A stretch of 64,000 bases of DNA from Doryteuthis pealeii (lineage: Eukaryota > Mollusca > Cephalopoda > Myopsida > Loliginidae): the NCBI GenBank assembly GCA_023376005.1, contig CM042151.1:78874944-78938943 (forward strand). The letters are read 5' to 3'. The position numbers and the translations under genes are program-made. The notes below the pieces were generated by a model. That model did not search any database and was not told the origin of the DNA. It saw nothing but the letters and a program-made list of their open reading frames with translations. Positions 51,693-62,230 of the stretch are shown in pieces. The first letter of the stretch is position 1. The number at the start of each line of letters is the position of its first letter.

Positions 51693-52964
51693 ATGCAGTT
51701 ATATAAGAGAAAACCTTTAATCATAAAGTATATAGATCTGTATTTTACATTAAAATCACATATGCAGGGACAAATTAGAAAAAAAGCACATCTTTGTGGA
51801 TTGTGCGGATCAACATTTTCAAAGAGCTCTCATTTACAAGCCCATGTGCAAATGCACACCGGAGAGAAACCATTTTCTTGTGAAGTTTGTGGAGTTGCAT
51901 TATCAACAAAATCAGTTTTAAAAAGACATATGTTAACACATACGGGAGATAAGCCACATTCTTGCACAGTGTGTGCATCAGCATTTACACAGGTGTCGGA
52001 CTTAAAAAAACACCTAAGAACACACACAGGAGAGAAACCATTTTCTTGTGAAGTTTGTGGAGTTGCATTATCAACAAAATCAGTTTTAAAAAGACATATG
52101 TTAACACATACGGGAGATAAGCCACATTCTTGCACAGTGTGTGGATCAGCATTTGCACAGGCGTCGGACTTAAAAAAACACCTAAGAACACACACAGGAG
52201 AAAAACCTTACTCTTGTAATGTGTGTGGATCAGCATTTTCTCAAAGTTCACATTTAAAAATACACATACAGACACATACTAAAGAGAAACCATATTCTTG
52301 TGAAATATGTTGCTGTTCTTTTTCACAGAAATCAGTTTTAATGAGACATATGCAAACACACACTGGAGAGAAACCATATCCTTGTGAAGTTTGTGGGTCA
52401 GCATTTTCTCAGGGTTCAGATTTAAAGAAACATATGCAAACACACATAGGAGACAAACCATATTCTTGTGAGGTCTGTGAATCAGCATTTTCCCAAGTTT
52501 CCTATTTAAAAGCGCACATGCGTATACACACTGGGGAGAAAAAATTTTCTTGTGAAGTGTGTGGATCAGCATTTTCACAGAGCTCTTACTTGAAAACTCA
52601 TGTACGAACACACACTGGAGAGAAGCCATATTCCTGTGCAGTGTGTGCATCAGCTTTTTCACAGGGTTCGGATTTAAAAAAACACATGCGAACACACACT
52701 GGAGAAAAACCATATTCTTGTGAGGTGTGTGGATCAGCCTTTTCACACTGTTCAGATTTGAAAAAACACTTGCGAACTCACACTGGAGAGAAACCATATT
52801 CTTGTGAAGTATGTGGATCATCATTTTCGCAAAGTTCACATTTAAAACGGCATAAAGGAACACACACAGAAGAGAGAGGACATTCTTGTTTAGTGTGTAG
52901 AGTAGCATTTTCACAAGGTTCAGATCTCAAGAGACATATGCAAATACACACTAGACAGAAATGA
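51693..52964 (+). CDS. C2H2 zinc-finger protein with 14 fingers
   Basis: The open frame encodes 423 residues. Residues 1-34 are unstructured (the part FTLKSHMQGQIRKKAHL looks like a decayed finger). They are followed by 14 uninterrupted C2H2 fingers, each CX2CX12HX3H with TGEKPYS-type linkers, to residue about 419. The protein ends TRQK four residues after the last finger. This is a sequence-specific nucleic-acid-binding nuclear protein, probably a transcriptional regulator; no KRAB, BTB or SCAN domain is in this exon. Helices are dominated by SQGSDLKKH, SQSSHLK-H and STKSVLKRH. Fingers 2-3 and 4-5 are a recent 168-bp duplication. Fingers 2 and 4 have Leu in place of the core Phe (VALSTKSVL). 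Position 24 (51762) is an alternative start. The poly-A signal is 92 bases after the stop. The frame is intact, so I regard it as a real gene. Confidence 0.9.
   Translation: MQLYKRKPLIIKYIDLYFTLKSHMQGQIRKKAHLCGLCGSTFSKSSHLQAHVQMHTGEKPFSCEVCGVALSTKSVLKRHMLTHTGDKPHSCTVCASAFTQVSDLKKHLRTHTGEKPFSCEVCGVALSTKSVLKRHMLTHTGDKPHSCTVCGSAFAQASDLKKHLRTHTGEKPYSCNVCGSAFSQSSHLKIHIQTHTKEKPYSCEICCCSFSQKSVLMRHMQTHTGEKPYPCEVCGSAFSQGSDLKKHMQTHIGDKPYSCEVCESAFSQVSYLKAHMRIHTGEKKFSCEVCGSAFSQSSYLKTHVRTHTGEKPYSCAVCASAFSQGSDLKKHMRTHTGEKPYSCEVCGSAFSHCSDLKKHLRTHTGEKPYSCEVCGSSFSQSSHLKRHKGTHTEERGHSCLVCRVAFSQGSDLKRHMQIHTRQK
51861..52196 (+). repeat. 168-bp tandem duplication of two fingers
   Basis: 51861-52028 and 52029-52196 differ at only about three bases by eye; exactly two 28-residue fingers per unit, so the frame is kept. 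Confidence 0.9.
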
Positions 52965-53055
52965 TATTTAAACTTATTTAAAATGTACATGCAAAACCAT
53001 ACTTCAAAAAATGTTTTTTAATGATATTCTTAATTCTTGTATATATCATCAGAAA

Positions 53056-53061
53056 AATAAA
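53056..53061 (+). terminator. polyadenylation signal
   Basis: AATAAA followed by a T-rich tract; 92 bases after the stop codon of the 14-finger gene. Confidence 0.6.
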
Positions 53062-53199
53062 GACTTTGTTAAATATGAAAATTCAGCTTAATTCTTTTCT
53101 TTGAAAGCAGTTGTAGAAATATCTATCAAAGCAATTCTTTTATATGGACATGTAAATATTGGAATGAAAGTCCTGTTATTTGTTTTGTTATGATGGCGT

Positions 53200-53335
53200 T
53201 CAGGGAGATTAGACTTCCATATAATTGATAATCTATCAAAAACAGTCCATGTGTATATTGACATCACTTTCTGTAGATGAGATATTGCTACCTAGATGTA
53301 TAAACTGATCTACTAATTTCATAGGCTTGCTATTT
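53200..53335 (+). repeat. repeat shared with 3980-4165
   Basis: TGACATCACTTTCTGTAGATGAGATATTGCTACC matches the 4.1-kb copy. Confidence 0.5.
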
Positions 53336-53369
53336 AATGTAGAGATGACACCATTGTAAGGATGGTTTA

Positions 53370-53771
53370 AAGTTCAACATACTTTGGATACAAATAACTC
53401 CGACGAAGGTTAATAGACAAACATTTAATAACACAGCACATGGATAACAGTAGATACAACGTTCATAATAAAGAGTACATAAAAAGAGGTACACAAATAA
53501 AGATAGACACATTCATGAATGGTACAGATATAACATAGAAGAGTACAGACATGAGACTAGCGATAGTCCATGCTGTGAGGACTTACAGTAATGTAAGGGG
53601 GGCGGAGCCCCACGAGAGGGTTTAGATAGAATCTACCCCATGTGGCTCGTAGTTGCTGAAACTATAAAGAGAGCGAAAGGCTTTGAAACCGGCGCTTAAA
53701 TACTATGGTGCCCCTGGTGGGCATCATCAAACTAAAAAGGGCAGACAACTCCACCAGGCGAATACAAACTA
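53370..53771 (-). repeat. LTR-like repeat
   Basis: Shares AACTCCGAC-AAGG, GAGTACATAAAAAG, GTCCATG-TGTGAGG, GGGGGGCGGAGCCCC hairpin and a minus-strand TATTTAAG with the copies at 37745, 45126 and 62231. Ends AACGCTACA. Confidence 0.5.
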
Positions 53772-53777
53772 ACGCTA

Positions 53778-54060
53778 CACCATCTTGTTTAAAACACACA
53801 ATATCTATTTTATCCGAGTTCGCATAGAGACCAATACCTCTTTCTACCCGCTGCAGTCTGTGCAGCAGAGATTCAGTTTGAGCAGATTTTGTGAGATTCG
53901 GCTTTGACAGGATTTGCAAAATTTGGCTTGGGCAGGTTTTGTGAGATTCTTTTTTTGGCTGGCTCAGCAAAGAAGTGCCAGATCATCTGCATTGACTGCA
54001 TCTGTAGTAGTTCCTATGGGACATCATCTGCTTTTTGCTTTTTTTTTTAGCATGAAACCT
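53778..54060 (-). pseudogene. LINE reverse transcriptase relic
   Basis: On the minus strand ESLLHRLQRVERGIGLYANS and KIDIVCFKQDG match the segment after the catalytic box in RTE/L1-like LINE RTs. Just upstream (53973-53999) another frame reads NADDLALL, the ADD catalytic box itself. A minisatellite-like TTTGTGAGATTCGGC stretch (53888-53950) splits the two. Confidence 0.6.
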
Positions 54061-54194
54061 TTTTTTTTCTTCATGAGATCTAATGGTGTTTGTAATCTTG
54101 GAAAGTTATGGATAGAAATGGTGCTAATGTATCTTCTTGTAGGACTCCAGCATCAATATCAAAGAAATATATGTCACCATTGGAGTCTAGAGTC

Positions 54195-54400
54195 CTAGTA
54201 GAGTTACTTGAAACCATATAAAAATATGCAAATAATTAGTATTAGGAATAACTGAAACCATATAAGTGCAAATAGGAAATTGGAATATTTAATACCATAT
54301 ACGAGTGTAAACAAATTATTATTATCACTAAATAGAAATGGTTACTTGAAACCATATAACTGTGTAAATTATCAGTATTAGATAGGAGCACTTAAAGTCA
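54195..54400 (-). repeat. tandem monomers (GAAACCATATAAC)
   Basis: Same monomer family as 50820-51260; further units at 55505-55600. Confidence 0.6.
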
Positions 54401-54407
54401 TATATAA

Positions 54408-54918
54408 GGGTAATCCCAAAGGTGAGGTCTCCAAAATATTTAGAAATCACAAAAACATTTATTGTTTATTGTCAATGATGTTTACATCATTTAAAATTTT
54501 GAACATGTATCTATTTTTCTACATAATCACCAATTTGGTTGATGCATTTTTGTAGGCATTATAACAGTTTTTATATGTACATGTCATACCAGCTTGTCCT
54601 CATTGCAATCTCCCTACACCACTTATGGATGTTTTTGACATCCATGCATGACTTGCCATATACTTCCATTAATTAGAGATGAATTTCATTTGGTTTAATG
54701 CCTTTTGCATTCAAAAACCAAATGAATGCATAAACTTCACACTTAGTTGTAGTATCTCTTCAGAGCTCCATCAGAAACGACTGCCAAACCAACACTGAGT
54801 GTGGCACTTGCAGGGGTAGGTGCATGCACAACGAACAAAACAGTATTGCCAATAGCAGTGCAGACAGTTTCTCTAAATCCTCATAACTTTGGAGACCTTA
54901 CTTTTTTGGAATTATCCT
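54408..54918 (-). pseudogene. mariner-type transposon relic
   Basis: GGGTAATCCCAAAGGTGAGGTCTCC and the inverse GGAGACCTTACTTTTTTGGAATTATCC are the ends. On the minus strand broken frames contain HLVFECKRH..., EVYGKSCMDVKNIH-like codons and W-C-x-E/D-I, resembling the N-terminal helix-turn-helix of mariner-like transposases. The DDE core is missing. Confidence 0.55.
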
Positions 54919-54944
54919 TGTATGAAAATTTCTAGTATTAGATT

Positions 54945-55503
54945 GGTTGGTTGGTTGGATTTTATGGCATGTCAACCCTTGCTGGGTTATTTTATGCCGA
55001 AGACATTTGTTTTAATAATTCTTGTTGTTTATTCTATTTGTTTTTTTTTTCAAACCCAATTTTTCTTTTTACACATTTTTTAAAAACTCATTTTTTAAAT
55101 CTATACACCTTTTAGATGTGATCCTAACAAATACTATTATTCTGGATCAGAGTGGACCTGGGAGTAATGGTAATGAAAGAGTACACCACTCTCTCCAGAG
55201 ATTCAGAATTGAAACATTATCACTAGTTGCAGTTTAGTGTCATACCCAAGACACTAAGACCCTCAGCCACCAGTTTCTTGCACATATATGATAAAAAGGG
55301 TTGGGGTTGCCATAACCAGCCAATTGATTGGAAAGTGTCTCTCTGATCACCTGTCTAGCTTAAGTAAAGGCTAAATTGGAGTGTTGCATGTCATAGACTG
55401 CTCAGACATCAGGATTCCATCCATAAGCAGGTGGTCCCATTGGGGGGATTTTACTATTCTGCAGAAGTGCAGTCAGTATATTCTACTGCTCGAGCCAATA
55501 GGG
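54945..55503 (-). mobile_element. 580-bp retroposon, old copy
   Basis: TTTTATGGCATGTCAACCCTTGCTGGG ... GCAGTCAGTATATTCTACTGC; same subfamily as 44099-44608. Confidence 0.75.
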
Positions 55504-55619
55504 CTAATATTAAATTGGAATAATTAATAATTGAAACTATATAACTGCAAATTATTTGTAGAAGGTTGAGCAAATAAATTATTATTATTAAATAGGTTGA
55601 TTAGATGGATTTTACAGCA

Positions 55620-56365
55620 CATCAAATTTGGTTTATATTATACGGTTTTGTTTTATTCACTTTTGGAGACCACTTGTCAATTTCCTATTCCCTTGTTACT
55701 CTTTTCATGAATACTCTAACTATATTGTTCATTTGGGATGCAGTGAATTTGTTGGATGGAGCCGGCTCAACCAATCCAGGGTAAATGCAACAACCATGTT
55801 ATAACAGAAATAGATATCTTTTATGATTCACAATCCTTACTAACACAATACATCCACTCACCAACAAAACAAATTTAAAGAAAGAAAACGAAACAAAACA
55901 AAACACTTCGGAAAGAACATAAGTTACTGACATCAACCCCGTGACAGTGAAAATGAAATGAACAAAAAACCAATGTTCTACGCATAGGCTCCATCAAAAC
56001 TTCCGGTTGAAAAACAAAATTTATAAACAATTAAAAATATTTTCTATTTAATGTTTTTCAACCAATAAAAAATCTTCCCCTGAAAACCCTTCAAAGGCTT
56101 TCTTGAGCCTCTCAACCATTATATATACAGCCGGCTTAAAGTTTAAAAAATCAGTTAAACGTAGACAGCCAAGATAAAGGAACCGCCATACTATACCCAC
56201 ACCGCACCCCGCCATACTATACCAACACCACACCTCGCGTCACGCAGAGCCAGAATTGACCTTCAACCCCACACCTGCCCTCATTTCACCAAGCAGCAAA
56301 AAGGAATTATCATCTCAACAATTGCAGCTTTTGTTTATTTCAAATAAATAAAATTAATCCAAACC
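55620..56365. other. no supported gene
   Basis: AT-rich; a 61-residue minus-strand frame (56048-56233) contains the direct repeat CCGCCATACTATACC and is not convincing. Confidence 0.4.
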
Positions 56366-56514
56366 TTCTTGTCTATTTTTACTTTTGCAAACCATATGCA
56401 TTTTTGTGATATTACAACCACAACAACAACCTTGATAGGACCTATCAAAGTTGTTGTTGTGGTTGTAATATCACAAAAATGCATATGGTTTGCAAAAGTA
56501 AAAATAGACAAGAA
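56366..56514. repeat. 149-bp near-perfect palindrome with 1-nt spacer
   Basis: TTCTTGTCTATTTTTAC ... CTTGATAGG-A-CCTATCAAAG ... GTAAAAATAGACAAGAA. Both strands therefore give the same 49-residue peptide frame (MSIFTFANHMHFCD...), which is an effect of the symmetry. Confidence 0.88.
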
Positions 56515-57240
56515 AAAACAGAGTAATGGCAATGAAGGGGTAATCTCCTCCTTCTGCCCCAATGACTATAAAATATTTTTCGGTTGACTAATTAAATTTA
56601 AATAAATAAACAAATAAAATGAATAGATACTCCAGTACCATAATTATTTGTGTATGACATGCAGTTTTCCTTCCACATTTTTAAACCTAAAAGTTACGGG
56701 GTGTAACATAATAGAGAGAGAGAGAAGAGAGAGAGAGAGCCAGTAGGTTAACATAGAAATTTTTTTAGGATAAGTCAGCACAATTACACATGTCATTTTT
56801 CTATTGGACAAGGGATGACATGTGGCGAAGTGCGAAAGAGTGGGAGTTAGAGGTGAGAGTTTGGAGAGAGTTTGGGACAATGCATTGACTGAGTGAGACG
56901 TGGGCTCACACTCAGTGCAGTTTTGACTTTAGGGAAAATAAAAATCTCATGAGAACAATTAAGTTGCCTTGTGTTATTACTGAAAACTATAAAGGCTACA
57001 AGGCAAGATGTCCTCCAGCATCCCAAGTTGCTTCCAAGCGCAAAAGTTCAAAGAATGCTAACATCAACTCAACATCAGTCCAGCAACCAGTTTCGAGCCT
57101 CTCCAAGTAGCACATAAAATGAGATAAGTATACAACGATTATTTTAAATATCAACACGTCATCGCCCCAATTCTGATATGAGATCCATAGCATAACATGT
57201 ATATCATACACAATAACTAAATATCAACTTTTTATCTGGC
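56515..57240. other. no supported gene
   Basis: Includes a (GA)n tract at 56714-56738. Nothing else recognised. Confidence 0.4.
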
Positions 57241-57379
57241 TTTTTTTGAGAAATATGGGTTATCTTCCCCTGAATTGGGACCAAAAAAGTGGGGGTGGAA
57301 ATGCTAGAAATCCTCAGAACAGTAAAAACAATGGACGAAGATGGACGTGGCAAGACCAGCACTGCTACTGGGACAGGAC

Positions 57380-57620
57380 AAATGTGTATGAATCAGCATT
57401 TTCAGATTCCAAGAAATTTATGCAAGCATGTAAACTGGAAAGAAATAAGATTTAAATTTGAAATACACATGCAAATCTCTATATCAAAGTGTAATGTTCA
57501 AGTTAAGTATATTATTCTCAATTATTGTATAAATCATCAAAAAAATATACATACTTAAGTGTACTTTGATAAAACATTTTAAAATATGCAAATTTATCCT
57601 AAGAGTTTTTGTTTATTTGA
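57380..57620 (+). pseudogene. zinc-finger gene 3' end relic
   Basis: GTGTATGAATCAGCATTTTCAGATTCC and ATTTATGCAAGCATGTAAAC reproduce the last finger of the 14-finger gene with a lost Cys and His. The stop and the 3' flank (CATGCAAA, AATGTTC, ATTATTCTCAATTATTGTATAAATCATCA) match 52940-53090. It is a paralogue reduced to its 3' end. Confidence 0.75.
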
Positions 57621-57699
57621 AAATAATTATAGAAATGTATTGCATAGCAAAATTTGCTTCCTGGTATATGGTTATGTATATGGGGTGGTAAAAGGTTTT

Positions 57700-58020
57700 G
57701 GTGTTTTTAGGCTTAAAGATAGCTGGATATTCTCGGTGTTTTTTAAGGTTTTTTACTTTTAACTCTATCTCATTTGGTCATGCTGAAAAGGAAGGAATTC
57801 GAGGAACCAAAAAGAAAGAGACAAAAGCAGAAGGTGGTTTTATGACTTAGGCTTTATTGACCGGTCATAATCACCTGTGGCAAAGAAATATCTCCCTGGC
57901 TAGTAGGAGCGACCAGACCCAGACAAGGCCTAAACTCGAATGCCGAGATATTCTCTCATGGGAATTTGTTGTTTTTTAATTTGATTTAATTTTTATTTTA
58001 ATCCTTGAATATATATATTG
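57700..58020 (+). repeat. repeat shared with 38455-38840
   Basis: See the 38-kb copy: same order of landmarks, no coding. Confidence 0.65.
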
Positions 58021-58439
58021 TTTTCAGGAGATACATACTTGGATATGTGTATTGTTTCATAGAAATATATCACCTCTAGACAAATAGAAAATATAAGGGA
58101 AGACGACAATGACCAGCTGACATATCTTCAAACATAATAGATCCAGCAGAAGAAGAAGATATTATTATATTTCATTTTTGTTTTCAACAGGTTTCCCTGT
58201 GAATCTGTACAATTTCTGTAATGTTCATTAAATTCATAAAATAATGTTGAATTTGAAAGGATAATTTGAAAACAATATTAAGAAATCACTGCAGAAAAAC
58301 TAGAAGTGGCCACCCGGCTTTGCCTGGGTTGAGTGGGGGGTAAAAATAAGTTAGTTTCACAGATCGATTGATTGTTTTGGTCTTCTATAATTGATTTGTG
58401 GTTTAATCATGGACTCCACCAATGCCTTTCCTTTCTCTT

Positions 58440-58640
58440 ACAATTCAAATTCTAATTTTTAAATGTCTTCAGGAATATAAATAAAATCTTCATTATTTTT
58501 GCACAAAAAGCAAGCTCTGGTGATAGTGAATGGCTATATGTATTTACTTTGTTGTTAATTGTTTTATTTTTGTGGTTTCCTCCGGACATACATACATACA
58601 CACCAACTGTCCTTTATATATGTATAAATGGAAAAAACAA
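58440..58640 (+). repeat. duplicate of 61010-61200
   Basis: GAATATAAAT-AAATCTTCAT, GTGATA-T-AATG, TTAATTGTTTTATTTT and CAAACTG(T)CCTTTATATAT occur in the same order. The 61-residue frame at 58549-58734 lies in it. Confidence 0.65.
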
Positions 58641-59173
58641 GATGCAAACATTAAATTATCTTGAAAATATCAAGTTGATGAAAACAGTTTTGGTTTCTTT
58701 GTTTAATGGCATATCAACCTTTGAGGGTTATTAAATGTCAAACCCATCCTTTTGATAATAATCTTAGCCAAAATAGTGCCTAAGCCTACTGTGAGATATC
58801 TCCTCAGGTTTTGGTACTGTGTAGTTGTTGAAGTTGGATATTCAGTAGAGTGTTGCATAGTGGAAATAATGCGTGAGGTGAGGAGATGGGCACACAAGGT
58901 AAAATAGATAATGTCAGGAGATGTTAACACACGAGGTAAATTCAACAATGATTTATTACAAACTGATTTAATTTCTTACAAGGGTTAAAAGGCAGGAACA
59001 AACTTTGGGCGGAAGTTCTGAGCTCCTGCTGATGTCACATCAAATATTTTTAATAGAAATATGGACTTATAAAATCCAACAGTAGTACTTGCATATTTCA
59101 ATATATGCTGGCAAATAGAATAATTATAAGCATAAAATGGTATTTACTGAAATAAATACCAAATTTTGATATA

Positions 59174-59427
59174 GGGCTGGTTTAGCTCAGTTGGTAGTGC
59201 ACTTGCCTAGGAATCGCAAGGTTCCTGGTTTGATACCCGCCCTCGCCAACTTAGAGTATGACTAGCACAGGTATCTGTGTGATAAAGTGAGGAGCTGATG
59301 GTAGGTGTGTTGCACCACCTCAGATGCAAAAACAATCTCCTTGGCCTAAAATTAGTGAAAAGGGTACAGACTCCCTCACTGTCTGGCTGATACTAACATT
59401 AGGCCACCCCATTGACTTTACTTACAT
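59174..59427 (+). mobile_element. tRNA-derived SINE (family I), copy 1
   Basis: GGCTGGTTTAGCTCAGTTGG (A box) and GGTTCCTGGTTTGATACCCGCC (B box) form a tRNA-like head of about 75 nt. The body has GGAGCTGATGGTAGGTGTG, CTCCTTGGCCTA, GACTCCCTCACTG and GGCCACCCCATTGACTTTACTTAC. No intact cloverleaf with CCA-ready acceptor was found, so it is not a tRNA gene. Confidence 0.85.
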
Positions 59428-59707
59428 TCCCTGCTGCATGCTGTCTTGAACAAATCTTAGAAGCAGCACCCCACAAAAAAGCAGTTGTATGGCCACTTAC
59501 CACCTATCACAGTAACCATCCAAGTAAAAACAAACAAGACATGCTGGACACTGCTGGAGAAGCAAGAACAACCTCAGAAGTGACGTTCTCCCATGGACAC
59601 CTACACAGGGGTACACCAGTATAAGCTGACCAGAAAAAATCAATTAGCTCTATGTAGATAATGTATGCTGTATGGCAGACCTGCCTGGAGTGATAGGAAC
59701 AGTGGCA

Positions 59708-59738
<31 letters not shown>
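59708..59738. repeat. (GA)n microsatellite
   Basis: About 15 GA units. Confidence 0.95.
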
Positions 59739-59740
<2 letters not shown>

Positions 59741-59744
59741 TGGG

Positions 59745-60560
59745 AATTTGTAATGCATTATTAAATTCATTGCTTAATAAGTGAACACTGAAAATTTTAT
59801 TAAAATCAGATAAGTCCCTGAATTTCTTGTTTATCAGTCAGGGTTGATAGTAAATTGTTACATTGCGTCTACCATAGTATTAATATATTTCGTGCTCAAT
59901 AGTCTCGCCTTGTTTACATTAGATTTTTTTTGTTTCTGCATGTTTGGAACAAAAAAAAAATTTCATTGAAATAAAATATCAACATGTGAGTAATTTTTTC
60001 TGTACATAGTGTATATAATTTTTTTTGTTATTGATTTCTAAGAATTCTTACTTACTTACAAATTTCTTTTTGTAAGTAAGTAAGTAAGTAAAGTCACCAA
60101 GGTGGCCTAAAGTTGGTATCAGCCAATCAGCGAGGGAGTCTATCCCCTTTTCACTAGCGCTAGACCAAGGAGTTTGTTTTTTTGCATCTGAGGTGGAGTG
60201 CCACACCTACCATCAGCTCCTTACTTTACTGCACAGATCCCTGTGCTACACATACGCTGAGTTGGCGAGGGCCGGTATCGAACTAGGAACCTTGTGGTTT
60301 CTTGCCGAACGCTCTACCGACTGAGCTAACCTGGCCCGAACGTGTTTTGTAGGTACATAAGTTACTTCACACAAACTGTCTAATTTCATAAATTTTGGGG
60401 CAAATTTAATGTTTAAAATGTATCAAAAATTAATTACATGTGTAATATTATTTTGCTTTTTTTTTTTTGTCTATGTTACTATTTTTTGACTGAACCTAAA
60501 ATTTAACCTTAAATAATTGATTCAATTAATTTTAATCTTTTTTTTTTAGCGGTACTTACC
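59745..60560 (-). mobile_element. degraded orphan element X, split by a SINE
   Basis: CATTATTAAATTCATTG, TTTTATTAAAATCAGATAAGTCCCTGA and, beyond the SINE at 60074-60336, TAACCTTAAATAATTGATTCAATTA follow the order of 47882-48930. Confidence 0.55.
60074..60336 (-). mobile_element. tRNA-derived SINE (family I), inverted
   Basis: GTAAGTAAGTAAGTAAAGTC tail first, then GCGCTAGACCAAGGAG and CGAACGCTCTACCGACTGAGCTAACC at the head end. The four GTAA units are the complement of the tail. Confidence 0.85.
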
Positions 60561-60659
60561 ACTTTCTCTCAAAATTCTGAAGACATGTGTATTTTTATTG
60601 TTTTGTTGTCATGGACTCCCCATAGTCATTTTTATAATTTGTCTATATTAATAAACTAG

Positions 60660-60913
60660 AGGCTGGTTTAGCTCAGTCGGCAGAGCGTCCGGCTAAGAAT
60701 CACAAAGTTCCTGGTTCAATACCAGCCCTCGCCAACTCAGTGTATGAGTAGCACAGGGATCTGTGTGGTAAAGTGAGGAGCTGATGGTAGGTGTGGCACT
60801 CCACCTCAGACGCTAAAATAATCTCTTTGGTCTAGCGCAAGTGAAAAGGAGATAGACTCCCTCGCTTGTGGCTCATACTGACATTAGGCCGCCCCGATGA
60901 CGTCTTTACTTAG
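60660..60913 (+). mobile_element. tRNA-derived SINE (family I), copy 2
   Basis: Same structure as 59174-59427 with head GGCTGGTTTAGCTCAGTCGG and tail GACGTCTTTACTTA. Confidence 0.85.
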
Positions 60914-61172
60914 AGGAGTGGGGGAACCCTGTTGTATTGATTTGTTTACTTTTGAAATTTCCAAATGCTGGAAATTTTAAAGTAGAATTTCAATGCTATT
61001 TCTACGTATATTTAAGTTTTTTTAAATATCTTAGAATATAAATCAAATCTTCATAATTTTGGCACAAAAATCAAGAACCAGTGATATTTAATGTGTATGT
61101 ATATTTACTGTGTCATTAATTGTTTTATTTTCATAGTTTCATCTGGACATATACACATACACACAAACTGCC

Positions 61173-61175
<3 letters not shown>

Positions 61176-61214
<39 letters not shown>
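61176..61214. repeat. (TA)n microsatellite
   Basis: About 19 TA units. Confidence 0.95.
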
Positions 61215-61215
<1 letters not shown>

Positions 61216-61576
61216 TACAACTGAATGATTTTTACATATTTTAAAAGATAATTCCATTAAAAATAATTCCATTCAAAATTTAAAAAAATTTTTGTATGAA
61301 TTTCATATTTGTGAAGTTAAAAAAGACAAACGATGATGTCATTCCCTTTTCTTAATTGGCTACAACAGAGGAAGTCAAGTGTTTCCTTCCTCTTTTCATC
61401 AGTTAGGCAGGTCACACACAGCATTTGTAGGCTGCTATGTCTGGGAAGTAAGGGGTGTTAAGATTCTCAGAGCCTACTCAACTTTGCTTTGAGTTTTCTT
61501 TATTTCTTTCTGAAAAAAAAATTGGCTTCTTTCTAGATGAATGAATTGTGGTTAATTATATCAATAGGGCCAATAG

Positions 61577-61826
61577 GGCCGGATTAGCTCAGTCAGTAGA
61601 GCGTTCGGCTAGAAACCACAAGCTTCCTAGTTCGATACCCACCCTCGCCAACTCAGCGTATGAGTAGCACAGGGATCTGTGCGGTAAAGTAAGGAGCTGA
61701 TGGTAGTTGTGGCGCTCCACCTCAGATGCCAAAATAATCTCCTTGGTCTAGTGCTAGTGAAAAGGGGATAGACTCCCTCGCTGAATGGCTGATACTGACA
61801 TTAGGCCGCCCTGACGACTTACTTTT
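61577..61826 (+). mobile_element. tRNA-derived SINE (family I), copy 3
   Basis: Head GCCGGATTAGCTCAGTCAG with B box GTTCGATACCC; tail CTGACGACTTACTTT. Confidence 0.85.
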
Positions 61827-61899
61827 TTTATACCAATATTTAGTTGATACTATAAGAATTACTGAGGTATTATTTCAAAGCTAACACCCACATTCCTTT

Positions 61900-62157
61900 G
61901 TATCATCTGGATTATTCAGACTATTGTCCTCATCTTTATTGTTATCTGTACAACGTTTTCGCTAATGTGTCCTCCGGCCTTCTTCAGGTATTTCATGTCA
62001 GACTCGGGAACCTTCTCGAACTTGGGAACCTTCTTATCGTAAGGTTCCCGAGTTCAAGAAGGCTCCCTGGTCTGACAGGAAATACCTGAATTGGCTGAAA
62101 TGTTGTACAGATAACAATAAAGATGAGGACAATAGTCCGAATAATCAAGATGATACA
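61900..62157. mobile_element. foldback element, complete copy
   Basis: GTATCATCTGGATTATTCAGAC ... AACCTTCTTATCGTAAGGTT ... GTCCGAATAATCAAGATGATAC. It is a continuous palindrome-like unit, the uninterrupted form of 6380-7221. Confidence 0.8.
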
Positions 62158-62230
62158 AATTATCAAGCCTTATCTAAAAAATTCAGAGAAATACCCATGT
62201 TGGGTTCAAAGTTATAATATCAATTATAAT

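Noticed and set aside
51775..52914. Long minus-strand frames of up to 211 residues opposite the 14-finger gene
   Set aside because: They are the reverse reading of repeated finger codons and have no domain of their own.
52929..52964. A C-terminal domain after finger 14
   Set aside because: Only four residues remain before the stop, so nothing more is encoded in this exon.
56369..56587. A 72-residue protein (MSIFTFANHMHF...)
   Set aside because: The same peptide appears on both strands because of the palindrome; no coding evidence.
59174..61826. tRNA genes in the family I heads
   Set aside because: The tRNA-like heads have A and B boxes but continue into a shared 180-bp body, differ at conserved positions and occur in both orientations with tails, so they are SINEs.
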